Source of the DNA: Pleurotus ostreatus/Saccharomyces cerevisiae fusant
Lineage: Eukaryota; Opisthokonta
Assembly (NCBI GenBank): GCA_024196135.1
Contig: JAMQCK010000112.1
Location: 1-61,446, forward strand
Direction of reading: 5' to 3'
DNA: 61,446 nucleotides
Shown here: positions 45,841-56,638 of the stretch, one piece after another
Layout: each line of letters begins with the position of its first letter
Position numbering within the stretch: the stretch's first letter is position 1
Position numbers and translations under genes: made by a program
The notes under the pieces: model-generated
Seen by the model: only the letters and a program-made list of their open reading frames with translations
Told to the model about the DNA's origin: nothing
Databases searched by the model: none

Positions 45841-47798
45841 TCTACACTTCGAACTTGAACACTGGAGAGAAGATTAATCACTGCGTCTTTCGATGGACTG
45901 AAATTGTACGCACCACACGCTCCACTACTCGGCTTCGTCGCAAAGATCGCGTCCTTGAGCTGGTCCTCGGACAATGCCTTGTACGGCTCGTACTTCGCCT
46001 TCACCTGCTCGATGAAGCTCTCGACCTTGTCCTCCGACACGAGCGACACGGAGCAGCCGCCCCAGCCCGCGCCCGTCAGCCGGCTCCCCCACGCTCCCGC
46101 TTCGCGCGCGATGCTCGTCAGCGTGTCGAGCTCCTTGCACGAGCAGTTGTAGTCCTCCGCACAGCTCTTCTGCGACTCGTTCATCAGCGCGCCGAGCTTG
46201 GCGAACACGTCGGGCGGGCTCTGCAGGCAGGTGTCGCGGAACTGGAGCACACGCAGCGCTTCAGTAAAGACGTGCTTCGCGCGCTTGTAGAGCTGGAAGC
46301 GGGTCGCTTCGACTAGAAAGGGGTGTAAGTGATCAGTTGGATAGTTAGGTCGGTGCAAGGGCATACCTTCGACCCAGCTAAGGTACACGTCGTGGAACTC
46401 CTCCTTCGACAGGCCGGTCAACTCGATCATCTCGTCGAGCGTCACCCCAAGCTCGCCCTCGGGCGCATTCTTGGGCTTCAGGACCTCGATCTCCTTGTCC
46501 ATCCGCACGAGCACGTCCCTCAACTCGCTATCGCTCATCGGTTTCTCCTTATCCTCCTTCACCAACCGCCCCACTACCTCCCGCAGCGTGATCTTCTCCT
46601 TCGGCCCAACAGGCAAGTTCAAGGCACGCGCCAGCGCCCTCGCTCCCGCGAGCGTCTCCACCACGCGTAGGTTGTAGTTGAACTTCGCGGTGACGGCCTT
46701 GTCCGATACGACGAGGCTGTTCGCGATGACGAAGACGGCGCCGGCAGGCAGGGGCGTCGGGTCTGCTGCGAGCTTCGGGTAGAAGGTAATGTAGAGTGCG
46801 GCGGAGGGGGTGGAGATGACGGAGGCCGCCTGGTCCATGCCGCCGCTGTTGACGCCGACGCGCTGCTCGTTCTGCATGGCCATGCCGACGAGGGCGCCTT
46901 TGGTCAGGCGGGTGGTCTCGGGCTCGTCGAGCTTGCCATTGACAGAGAGGAAGGCGAGGGTGCTGGCGCTGTGTGCGGGTAAGTATAAACGCCGGGATGA
47001 GGGGTGACGGACTTACACGACCATGGCGGCGCTCGAGGACAGTCCGGACCTGTAGAGGGACAATGAGAACGGCGACTGTGGATATTTGCGCAGTGTCGCA
47101 CCCTGCGGGAACCGAGCCGGTGACAAGGAGATCAACAGGGACCGGAGGCGCCGAAGACGAGGAAGCAAAGTACTCGTTCAACACCCCCTATTCGATCGTT
47201 TGAGTACGGATCACGGACATAAGGGAGGTGTGCGCACGTAGTATCCGGCTTTCACATAGCTCTCCCAATGCAGCTCCTTCGTGTCAATGTCCAGCTTCCA
47301 CGCACGGACAGCATCCTCGGAGGCCGCCAGCTTGTCCGACTGCAAGAGCGGCGCAAACGCCTGCGGGCCGTACTTCTTGGCGAGGTTCTGCGCGACGACA
47401 TGCCCGGGTTCCAACTGCACGGAGCCCACCTTGCTGGGTGCGCACGCGATCAAGATGTCGGACTCGACCGCCATCGGCTGCACGCCGAAGAGCGCATAGT
47501 CGATGTGCTCGCCTATCGAGTACCGTACGTCAGTGCTGCCCCCGTGCCGTCCAAGACCTTCCTTGCGCACCTATCAAACTGGAATTCGGGTATAAGCCAT
47601 GAGATCGACGCCGATCGCGCTGATCACTCACTTGACTCTTCCCGGCGCACGCGCGATGTACTTGGGCTTCCCCCCAAAGCGCTTCTCGAACTCGTCGATC
47701 AGGTTGTTCCAGCGGGGGGCATGGCTGGCGGCTGTCCCGAGGTTGTCGTACAGCTCGGACAGGCTTGTATAGATGGGGATTGGTGCGAGGGCAGCCAT
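45841..47798 (-). CDS. GAL1: Galactokinase
   Basis: Phosphorylates galactose to galactose-1-phosphate, entry of the Leloir pathway; GHMP kinase. Exons 47798-47632, 47578-47571, 47512-47238, 47187-47102, 47049-47017, 46968-46367, 46312-45914, 45860-45841; 529 aa. The family signature GRVNLIGEHIDY only forms if an 8-nt exon (47571-47578) supplying N-L-I is spliced in. The ATP loop VPAGSGLSSSAAMVVAS is split by two introns; GVNSGGMDQAASV and the third GHMP motif GSRLTGAGWGGCSVSLV follow. The last 20-nt exon gives GACVFKFEV, a typical galactokinase end; reading through intron 7 does not. A TATA-like element lies 49 nt upstream of the start. The gene borders the DUF7918-like array. Confidence 0.95.
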
Positions 47799-47846
47799 GA
47801 TGATGGGGGTAGGTTTGTGGGAGGATGACGGTGCGGGCTGGGAGGT

Positions 47847-47853
47847 TTATATG
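47847..47853 (-). promoter_or_regulatory. TATA box of GAL1
   Basis: ATATAAA on the minus strand, 49 nt upstream of the galactokinase ATG at 47798. Confidence 0.5.
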
Positions 47854-48478
47854 CCGTTCCTGACCAATTCTCGGACCACAGAGCCCAGCGGCGAGGTCGG
47901 CGCGGGTGTAGACTCAACAAATCCGCATGCCCCGCACCGACCCACATGACGCACTCCGGTTGGTCGACGCCGTCTCACGTTCCCTTTTGGGCTAAAGAAT
48001 TCGGGGAAAATGAGGACGCCGCGTAGGATCGCTTAGCTGGTAAGTGCGCACCTTCGTGACGCTTCCCAGCATCCTACAAGGTGTCTCCATAATTCGAAGC
48101 GCTGGGGGACGCGGGGGCCCCGGACCGCTGCCCGCGGGGCGCGCCCGGCTCAAGACGACTCCGCATGCTCTCGAGCGTCGGTCCGGACAGTGGGATCGTC
48201 AGAATTGGTTAAGGGGAGCGGCCCAGTCACCGCCAGATTGCGCGCGACCTTGGGCGGTACAGTGGAAGATGATGGCGCAGACCAGAACGCCTTCACGTTC
48301 GAAGCAAAGCTCGATCGTGTGCCCTAGGACACGTCTGGGAGAGGAAGAATGAAGGAGACATCGGGTCTACGGCCCTCGACGACTCTGGGGAGGGAGGACG
48401 CAAAGAAAACTCAGCACTCGACCAGCGCTGGGGTTTGTTGGTGTCGGCCGCCCGGGGGCGGGCTACAGTCGGCGACAC

Positions 48479-48493
48479 CACGTGAGTCACGTG
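48479..48493. promoter_or_regulatory. Composite CACGTG / TGAGTCA site
   Basis: CACGTGAGTCACGTG: two E-boxes (CACGTG) that share bases with a central TGAGTCA, the consensus of Gcn4/AP-1 type bZIP factors. It lies in the 1.4-kb interval between divergently transcribed GAL1 and the aspartic protease gene, so it could serve either. Confidence 0.5.
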
Positions 48494-49182
48494 TTGCGCG
48501 CCTACAGAACTGGGCCGAAGGAGAAGGGCCTGATCTGAAACCCCCGCTGCCCCGAGCGTTAGCGAGCTCGACAGAGGGCTGATGAGGGTGGGCGGAAAGG
48601 TCTGCTGTCCAAAAGGTTCGAGGCGCGATGGGGGCAACAGCAGAGAGGCCGACGCGCTTGCCTGTTTGTCTGCAGCGCGCACGTGGGATGCACGCGGGTG
48701 CTGTGATCAGGTCCCATCACAGATTGTCCCATCACATCACATTTATCCGTTCTTTCACGTGCTCGCCAGGCTCTTGTCCCCAACGTCGACCACCTGCTTC
48801 CCGACTGGCTTCGGTTCAGACGCAATGAAGACCTCCATGTTCTCTAAATGTCCTCAACATTATCTATGTGTCCCTGTCCTTGTGTTGCATGGACCAGACC
48901 GCGGGGAAGTGGGCGGTTGAGCCTGAGTGAGACGACGATTCAGAGGGCACGACGCCCGCAGGCACATCGCCGCTACCCGCCTCTGGCCTCTGGTCAATTG
49001 AGAGCCTGAAGCTAGCTCACGTCGGGCATATTCGACATCTTTAGCCGCCTAGCGTGTGCGTTCTTATATTGACTCTGGCCATCGTCACGTACAGCGACCT
49101 CGGCAAGATGTACGGCTGCACTCACGCTGATCCTCACAAGGAGTCCTCGGTGAGCAATACATCTTGGACTGCGACGCTCGCC

Positions 49183-50505
49183 ATGACCTCCATGCTGACG
49201 CGCGCGGTAGCAGCTTTGGGCGCGCCATCGCTGGTAGTGGCGGCGACAGCCTCGATCCCAGTGGGCAACAACGCGAAGAACTACTTCGCGAACATTACTG
49301 TCGGTACACAGGTAGTGTCAATCTCTTGTTGAGATACCAGATGGCGAGGCTGAAGCGGTGCGGCAGACTTTCAACTTGCTCGTTGACACTGGCTCGTCGA
49401 ACACATGGATTGGTGCCAACCAGACATACGTCCCGGGCGCGGATGCGGTCAAGTAGGACTTCCTTGCTTACGTGGCTTGCACAGCACTGAACATGATGCG
49501 CTGGCAGCACTGAGAAGTCTGTAGAGATCACCTACGGCTCAGGCTATATGAATGGGACCGAATGGTATGACACGGTACGCCTTCTATTGACGCATATACC
49601 CAGCTGTTTCTCATCTTCGAGGCTTAGGTCACCATCGGGGACCTCACTGTACACAACCAGTCCATCGGCGTCGCGGCGTATGAGGAAGGCTACGGGTACC
49701 AAGGCATCGACGGCATCCTTGGTCTTGGTGGGGTCTTGCAGACAAACAACACTGTCGAGGGCATCGAGCTGGTGCCGACGCTGCTGAACAACCTGCTCGC
49801 CCAAGGTTTAATCGATGAGGAAGTACTCGGCGTCTACTTCGAGCCTCTTCCTCGCGAGACAGCGTACGCTGTCAACGGGGAGCTGACGAGTGAGTACATC
49901 ATTCCGCTCCGTCGTCACCTCGATTCAGGCTGATACTTCCCTTCAGTCGGCGCCGTCGACCCCTCGCGCTACACCGGCGACATCACCTGGGCCCCCGCCC
50001 TCACCCGCGCCGGCCAAATCCGCAGCTGGATGGCTCCCATCGACGCCGTCTCCTACGACGCCCAACCCCTCGGCACAACCCCCTACACCGCCCTCTTCGA
50101 CACCGGCACCACCAACATCTACATCCCGCCCAACATTTACTTCGCCTTCCTCGCCCTCGCCAACGGCACCTGGGATCAGGAAGTGTACCTCAGCCGCTTC
50201 GACGAGCGCCCGACGGGGGTTTTGGCCTTCAGCATCGGCGGCCGGGCGTTCGAGCTGACGCCGGATATGTATATGGTGCCGGAGGACGAGTATGCGGTGT
50301 GGGGGCTGCCCGAGGGGACGCATTGGTCGTTTGTGAGCACGGCGGGGGAGGGGAATTTCTTTGTGGGGCAGAAGTTTTTGGAGTGAGTGGTGTGGGGCTG
50401 GGGTGTTGTTCGGTTTGGTGGCTGATGGGACTCTGCAGGCATTACTACAGCGTTTATGATACTACGAATGGGCGCATTGGATTCGCGACGGCGAAGCGTG
50501 CATAA
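49183..50505 (+). CDS. Secreted aspartic protease (pepsin family A1)
   Basis: Extracellular acid endopeptidase. Exons 49183-49311, 49367-49452, 49508-49574, 49628-49889, 49947-50382, 50439-50505; 348 aa. Signal peptide from the Met at 49183. Both active-site motifs are present: LLVDTGSSNTWIG and ALFDTGTTNIYIP; the flap region has EITYGSGYMNG (Tyr) and GIDGILGLGG follows. The first intron was placed at 49312-49366 because it joins ITVGTQ to TFNLLVDTG as in other A1 enzymes; two 37-nt alternatives are possible but add odd residues. The propeptide is very short or absent, unusual for A1 zymogens, so an upstream exon may be missing. C-terminus: FLEHYYSVYDTTNGRIGFA. Confidence 0.9.
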
Positions 50506-51214
50506 TGGAATACTGAGCCAGCTAGCGGGCGTCTTGAATGATACCGAATTCAACCCACCCTGGATCATGCTCCGGCCAGCAAAAGCGACCGCGATGCGCA
50601 GGCTGTTGCCTTACTCGGAAGCCTGTGGACGACGAATGACAACAGGCACACTTGTGGCTTCTGGGCTTGTTGGGTGGAGGTGACCTTCGTCTTCTTTTCG
50701 AGCTTCTTCACGGCGGATCGTCACCAGCGAGGCACGCTCGGCGCCAATGTTTGGTATGTGTTTTTCATGTGTCATTGTTTCTTCGAGCTCACCTATCCCA
50801 GGAGAGATCCTATGTATCTTTTTCGTCAGCTCAGCGATAGTTGGCCGTCCTGGAGCAGTATACGCATTCTTACCGCGCATCGCGAGGCCAGAGAAGGTCT
50901 GGCGCACGGGCGCTTATCGAAGGCGCCGGCGCTTAATGTGTACAAGGTTACGTTGCAGTTCTCCTGCGATCCGCTTGATTGCCTCCCTTGCACGAGGCGG
51001 CTCGTGGTCAAGCTGACGGCCACCCTGAATCCCTCATAAGGCGCGGCCATTGGCGGCCTCGCTTGCCCAACGTTCCCCACTTCGTCTCGCCTGCGCAACG
51101 CTCCCCACTGTCGCCCCTCAGCGCTTCACAATCCGCCCCTCAGCGCGTCCCAATTTGCCCCTCAGCGCCTGCCAATTCGCCTCTATCTTCAAGTCGACTT
51201 CTTTTGCTACAGCT
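50506..51214. other. Intergenic region
   Basis: 709 bp between the protease and dynamin genes; holds the 22-bp repeats above. No gene seen. Confidence 0.4.
51113..51168. repeat. Three 22-bp tandem units in the dynamin promoter
   Basis: GCCCCTCAGCGC recurs at 51113, 51135 and 51157, exactly 22 bp apart, ending 46 bp upstream of the ATG at 51215. Confidence 0.75.
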
Positions 51215-54014
51215 ATGACCGATACCCCGAGGACCACCGACACGGCGAGCTACTCATCGTCGTTCAGTGGGTCGGACAACGGTGACCATGCCGGCGTCGG
51301 CCTATCTCACCCCACCGTTGGCAAGGGGCGCCGAGCCATGCTCGACCTTGTGAACAAGCTTCACAGCACTGGGTGTGTCTTCTGTACTTAAACGATGTTC
51401 TATATACTGACTGTTTGGCAGTGTTCAGATGGATATAGGTTCGCCCAATCACCTTTGGCCTTCCTCATGTCCTCACAAAGCCCCTCAGACCTCCCACAAA
51501 TCGCCGTCATCGGGTCTCAGAGCGCGGGCAAGTCGTCGCTCATCGAGTCCATCTCCGGAGTCACCCTACCCCGCGCGGCGGGAACCTGTACTCGGCAAGT
51601 CCTACCCCACCTTCCTCACGCTTCACCCTCCCTGACACCCTTCCCAGCTGCCCCACCGAGTGCCGCCTCGCCCGCGCCGAGGGTCGCTGGAAATGCAGCG
51701 TCGCCCTCCGCTTCACCGTCGACGAGAACGGGCAAGCTCTCGGTCAAGCGCGCATCGTCTCCTTCGGGGACGTCATTTACGATAAGACGGAAGTGGAGGA
51801 TCGGCTCCGGCGCGCGCAGCGGGCTATCCTCAACCCTCGCATGCGCTCGGACCACTTTTTGACGAGGGAATCGGATGAGGTAGCGGAGCCGGAGGGGCAG
51901 TTGACGTTCTCGAGCAACTGCGTTGAGCTGCGTATTAGTGGTCCTGAGGTTGCGGACCTGAGCTTTTGCGATCTTCCTGGTGAGTGGAGGTTGTTTGCGT
52001 TGAAGGACAGTATACTAAGCGTTTTGGCAGGGTTGATTGCTAGCGTCGGCCGCTCCGGCAACTCGAACGACATCGCGCTTGTCGAGAACCTCGTCAAGTC
52101 GTACATCAAGAAGCCGAGCTGCGTAATTTTGCTCACCGTTGCCTGCGAGAGTAAGTTTCCCTCCACCTACTATTGTTGCATGTCATCTCACCCATTGCGT
52201 CGCAGCCGACTTCGAGAACCAGGGTGCGCATCGTCTTGCCAAGGAGTTCGACCCAGATGGCAAGCGGACCGTCGGTGCGTCTCCGCATTACCCTCTCTAT
52301 CCAGCTCCTGAGGCCGCCACCAGGTGTCCTCACCAAACCCGACCGCATCCCCAGCGGCGAGGAGCACCACTGGATTTCGTTCATCAAGAACGAGAAGGAG
52401 CCCCTCGAGCACAACTGGTTCTCCGTCAAGCAGCCCAGCTCACACGAGCTCAAGCAGGGCATTACCTGGGCCGAGGCGCGCCAAAGCGAGAATAACTTCT
52501 TCTCGTCGACGCCTCCGTGGAGCGAGATGGACGCCATGTATCAGAAGTACCTGCGGACGACGAACCTGATCAAGCGGCTGAGTGATATTTTGTCGGATCT
52601 TGTGGCGAAGAGGTTGGTGCACCCATCTGGCTGGCGATTAGGTTATACGCTGACCGTACGTCTGCAGACTCCCCGAGATCCACGACGAGATAGAGGCCGC
52701 CCTGCGCGGCGTATCCGAGATGCTCGAGCAGCTCCCGCCCCCGCCTTCCGCCGACCCGCGCGCCGACATCATGCGTCTCGTCCATGCCTTCACCAAGGCC
52801 GTCGCGGTAGAAGTGGCCGGCGTACCCGACCCCGACGGTCTGCACCAGAAGCTGCGGCCCGCCCAAGATACTTTCCGGCGCGCCATCCGCGGGAGCGCAC
52901 CGGCATTCCGCCCGTACGAGCGCCGCTTCGCAGACGAGCGGTCGTTTTCGGCGCCTGGGTTCCTTGAGAATGAGGACGAGCCAACGGAGGATGATGAGGA
53001 GGGCAAGGAAATCTTCATCGACGAGGTGCTCGAGGCTGCGGTGCAGTGAGTGGTTTGACTTGGTGTGTACGAAAAGGATGCTGACGAGACCTTAGGGCGC
53101 GCACGCGCGAGCTGCCTGGAAACTTCCCTTGGGTCGTCAAGCAGGCCTACGTGACGCGCTTCACCAAGCACTGGAACGCACCGGCGTACGCTCTCTGCGA
53201 CGCCGTCTACCGCGACCTCGCCGTGCGAGTGCGTCGCCTCACGCACGACCACTTCGGCGCCTTCGGTCAAGGCCTGCTCGAGCAGCGCGTCCGGTGAGCC
53301 CTCGCACTCTCCTTCACTCATCACCATCACTTATCCTCTCCTACCCAGCCTCCTCGTCCAAGAGCTCGTCAAGGCCTGCCTCGAGAGCGCCAAGCACAAA
53401 ATTGACTGGCTCACCGACCTCGAGCGGCAGGCCTTCACTCTCAATACCCACTACCTCGCCGACTACCGCGACAAGTTCCTTGCGCACTACAAGGGCGCGC
53501 GCCAGGCCGGCGAGCACGGCGACTTCATCGACCGCATTCGGCGGTACGTGCCCGCGGACGAGGGCGAGGATGCGATCAGCAAGATCCTGTCTGGGTTGGT
53601 CGAGCTGGGCGTCGCGGGTGTGAAGCCGGAGGATATTCCCAAGCTGCTGCCGCCGGACGAGATGGAGCCGGCGATTGAGATCATGGCAGATGTGCGCGCG
53701 TACTTCCAGGGTGGGTCTTTGGCGCTCTTTGTACATCTCCCGTACCCAAACTGACGACTCGCCCAGTCGCATACAAGCGCTTCGTCGACAACATTCCTCT
53801 CGCCATCGATCAGGAGCTTGTCTACGGCGTCGAGCGCGACATGTACTCCGCCCTCATGGCCGGCCTGCACGTCAACGGCCCCGACGGGGACCACCTTTGC
53901 CGCGAGTATGCTCAGGAGAGCCCGCAGGCGGCGTCGAAGCGCGAGGAGTTGGAGAAGAAGCTCGAGCGCCTGTCGGGCGCGAGCGAGGAGCTTTTGAATT
54001 TGGGAAGGTCTTGA
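51215..54014 (+). CDS. Dynamin-superfamily GTPase, Mx-like
   Basis: Large self-assembling GTPase that remodels membranes; Mx-like fungal subgroup (family inferred from layout). Eleven exons: 51215-51372, 51422-51438, 51489-51594, 51648-51979, 52031-52150, 52206-52274, 52324-52612, 52668-53045, 53096-53293, 53349-53710, 53767-54014; 758 aa. G1 GSQSAGKSSL, switch I T in AAGTCTRCPTECRL, G3 DLPG, G4 TKPD (GVLTKPDRIPSGEE). The middle/stalk region follows and a C-terminal GED-like helix ends ELEKKLERLSGASEELLNLG. No PH domain or transmembrane segment seen. Exon 2 is only 17 nt (supplies VQMDI). Intron 3 (51595-51647) has a GC donor (gcaagt), required to give CTRCPTEC. Confidence 0.93.
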
Positions 54015-54363
54015 GCTTGGTGGCCAAAGTTCTTGTCACGCTTGCTGTTCTCTATGCTGTCGTTGCCTACCCACTTTTTACTCTTGTTGTACGACCTGAT
54101 CTACTGAATATATTGCTTGCTTGATCACCCTGGCGAGCCTTCAGGTTGCCACCAGCAAACAGCAGAACTGAGGGTCTGTGTCGTAACTTCGAATGCTTCC
54201 CTGGCTCGTCAATGCCTGCTGGCCTCAAACATCACTCGAGCTTCAGCAGTATTCATACATCTTTTACACCTCTATCAAGCACATTATTAGTCCGTCAGTA
54301 TCTACTCTATTGTGGTCGTACAAGATTCTATACTTCTTCGTGCATGCGTCTTCGTCCAAGAGC
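54015..54363. other. Convergent 3' intergenic region
   Basis: 349 bp between the stops of the dynamin and phosphoglycerate mutase genes; AT-richer than surroundings, fitting two 3' UTRs. Confidence 0.4.
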
Positions 54364-56189
54364 TTACGCGCTCTTCTTCAACAACGACCGCCCGGTCATA
54401 TCCTCCGGCTGCGGCAACCCGAGAAGATCCAACACCGTCGGCGCCACATCACACAGCGCACCGCCCTCTTCGCCCAACTCCTCGTCCTCCTTAAAGCCCT
54501 TCACGCCCTCGATGCCCTTCTTCTCCCCCGCCATGATAAACGGCACCTTGTTCGTCGTGTGCGCCGTGTGCGGCGCGCCCGTGTCCGGGTTCAGCATCTG
54601 CTCCGCGTTCCCGTGGTCCGCGGTCACCAGCAGCACGTACCCCGCCTTCTGGCACGCGTCGTACACGGTCTTGACCGCCTTGTCCGTCGCGCCGATCGCC
54701 TTCACCGCCGCGTCGTACACGCCCGTGTGCCCGACCATGTCCGGCGGCGCGAAGTTGCACATCACGAACTCGTGCTTCTGCGAGGCGACGACCTCCGCGA
54801 CCTTGTCGGCGACCTGCTGCACGCTCATCTCCGGCTGCTTGTCGTACGTGGGCACCTTGGGCGACGGGATCATGAAGCGCTCCTCGTTCTCGTACTGCTT
54901 CTCGACACCGCCGTTGAAGAAGAACGTGACGTGCGCATATTTCTCGGTCTCTGCGAACGTGCGTTAGTGGATCCGGGACATGCAGAGGGACGTCAGGGAT
55001 TCGTACCAGCAATGTGCGCCTGGTGAACGCCCTGCTTCGCGAGCCACTCGGCGAGGACGTCGGTCATCTTTTGTGGTGGGAAGGCGACGGGGAAGGTGAA
55101 CTCGGGGTTGTACTTGGACATGGTGGTGATGTGCAGGTCCTTCGGGATGTCGAGCTCGATCGGCTTGTCCGGAAGGCCGAAGACAGTGACGATCTCGCGC
55201 ATACGGTCAGATCGGTAGTTGAAGAAGAACAGCGTATCGTGGTCTGCGATGTGCATGTTAGCTTTCATGTCAAGATGCCCAACAAGCCACGCACCCTTGA
55301 TACGGCCCTCGTCGCCGTCGACGATGATGGGCTTCAAGAACTCGTCCGTCACGTCCTTCTTGTAGTTCTCCTCCACGGTGTCGATGGCAGCCGTGCTGAC
55401 CTCGCCCTCGCCCTTCGTAAGTCCGTCAACCGCAATCTTGATACGCTCCCAGCGCTTGTCGCGGTCCATGGCGTAGTAGCGGCCGACGATCGTCGCCAGC
55501 TCGCCATAGTTCTCCTTCTTCATGAAGTCGAGCAGCTGCTGCGCGTACTTCGAAGCCGAGCGCGGCGCGGTGTCGCGTCCATCACCGAAGAAGTGCACAT
55601 ACGTGTGCGGCACGCCGACCTCCTTCGCCGTCTCCAGCAACGCAAACAGGTGGTTGATATGCGAGTGCACGCCACCGTCGGAGACCTAGCGTATGGTCAG
55701 CGGCCGCCCAGACCGATAAGATCGCACGACGCACCAAGCCGAGCAGGTGCAACCGCCCGTTGCCCTCCTTGGCGCGCTTGAAGCTGTCGAGAATCGCAGG
55801 GTTTTTGTGGAACTCCCGCTTCTTGATCGCGACGTCGATCCGCACAATGTCCTGCCAGACGATGCGTCCCGCGCCAATGTTCAAGTGTCTGCTCACCGTC
55901 AGCGCGCGCGATTGAAGGGTGATGTCACCACATACCCGACTTCAGAGTTGCCCATGAGACCCTCGCTGAGGCCGACGGCGGTACCGTGTGCGTAGAGCTT
56001 GCGGAAGAAGTGCTCCTTCGCAATCGTGTCCATGTTGGTCGTGTCGCCAGCCTCGATGGCGTTGCCCTTAATGCCCTCCTTCTCCGCGATGCCCCAGCCA
56101 TCGTGGACACTGTTCCCCGGTCAGCGTGAGCCCATCCAACAGCAGCAAGAGACGCACATCAGGCAGACCTTGTTCTTCGTTTGTACCAT
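54364..56189 (-). CDS. gpmI: 2,3-bisphosphoglycerate-independent phosphoglycerate mutase
   Basis: Interconverts 3- and 2-phosphoglycerate in glycolysis using two Mn ions and a phospho-Ser. Exons 56189-56158, 56109-55936, 55888-55735, 55685-55007, 54950-54364; 541 aa. Motifs: CLIVHDGWGIAE (metal Asp), MGNSEVGHLNIGAG (catalytic Ser), VSDGGVHSHINHLFALL, HFFGDGRDTAPRSA, FFFNYRSDRMREIV, HITTMSKYNPEF, NFAPPDMVGHTG, LVTADHGNAEQM, HTTNKVPFIMAG. Intron 1 divides the metal-binding Asp motif. Fungi with this enzyme are common in basidiomycetes, whereas yeast uses the cofactor-dependent form. Length is slightly above the bacterial ~510 aa. Confidence 0.95.
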
Positions 56190-56638
56190 CGTAGTTTCAA
56201 TGAGGTGGATATGGGAGAAGACAACTTGCGCTCGCCGTCGTTTTATGCGCGCACCCAGACGTGACGGATCACGATCGCGGGAGATCGGCCGGTTCCGTCG
56301 GCATTCGCCGAGGGCCTGCGGATACCGCCTGGACTTGAACTTCAACATCGGATTCGTCGAGGCGACGTCGAGGCCGACGGCGGTGGAGGCCTGCGACACC
56401 GTGCCTCGGCGGACACCACGCGCTCGCCCTCGAATCGGGAGCGGCCCCCGCCGCCGTCGATAGGGCCCGCCACTCGGTGGCGCTCTGGATGAGCGCCACC
56501 GATCCCGACGATCTACGCTACAAAGCTGGCAGCATCCACATATCCATCGCTGGGACACCTAACTGCGTGTATGGGCGAACATAGGTCGTATATGCGCAAC
56601 AGTCCTGCGTAAAAGCGCTCGCGGACCCCGGACGTGCC
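56190..56638. other. Intergenic region
   Basis: 449 bp between two minus-strand genes, presumably the mutase promoter; nothing else recognised. Confidence 0.4.

Larger units (their letters stand above)
47799..49182. other. Divergent intergenic region
   Basis: 1.4 kb between GAL1 and the protease gene; apart from the composite bZIP/E-box site and a GAL1 TATA element nothing is recognised. ORFs here are GC-rich shadows. Confidence 0.45.

Noticed and set aside
49304..49348. 37-nt alternative introns at the start of the aspartic protease
   Set aside because: They keep frame but insert EAVRQ-type residues before the active site; the 55-nt intron gives the normal A1 spacing and usual intron length.
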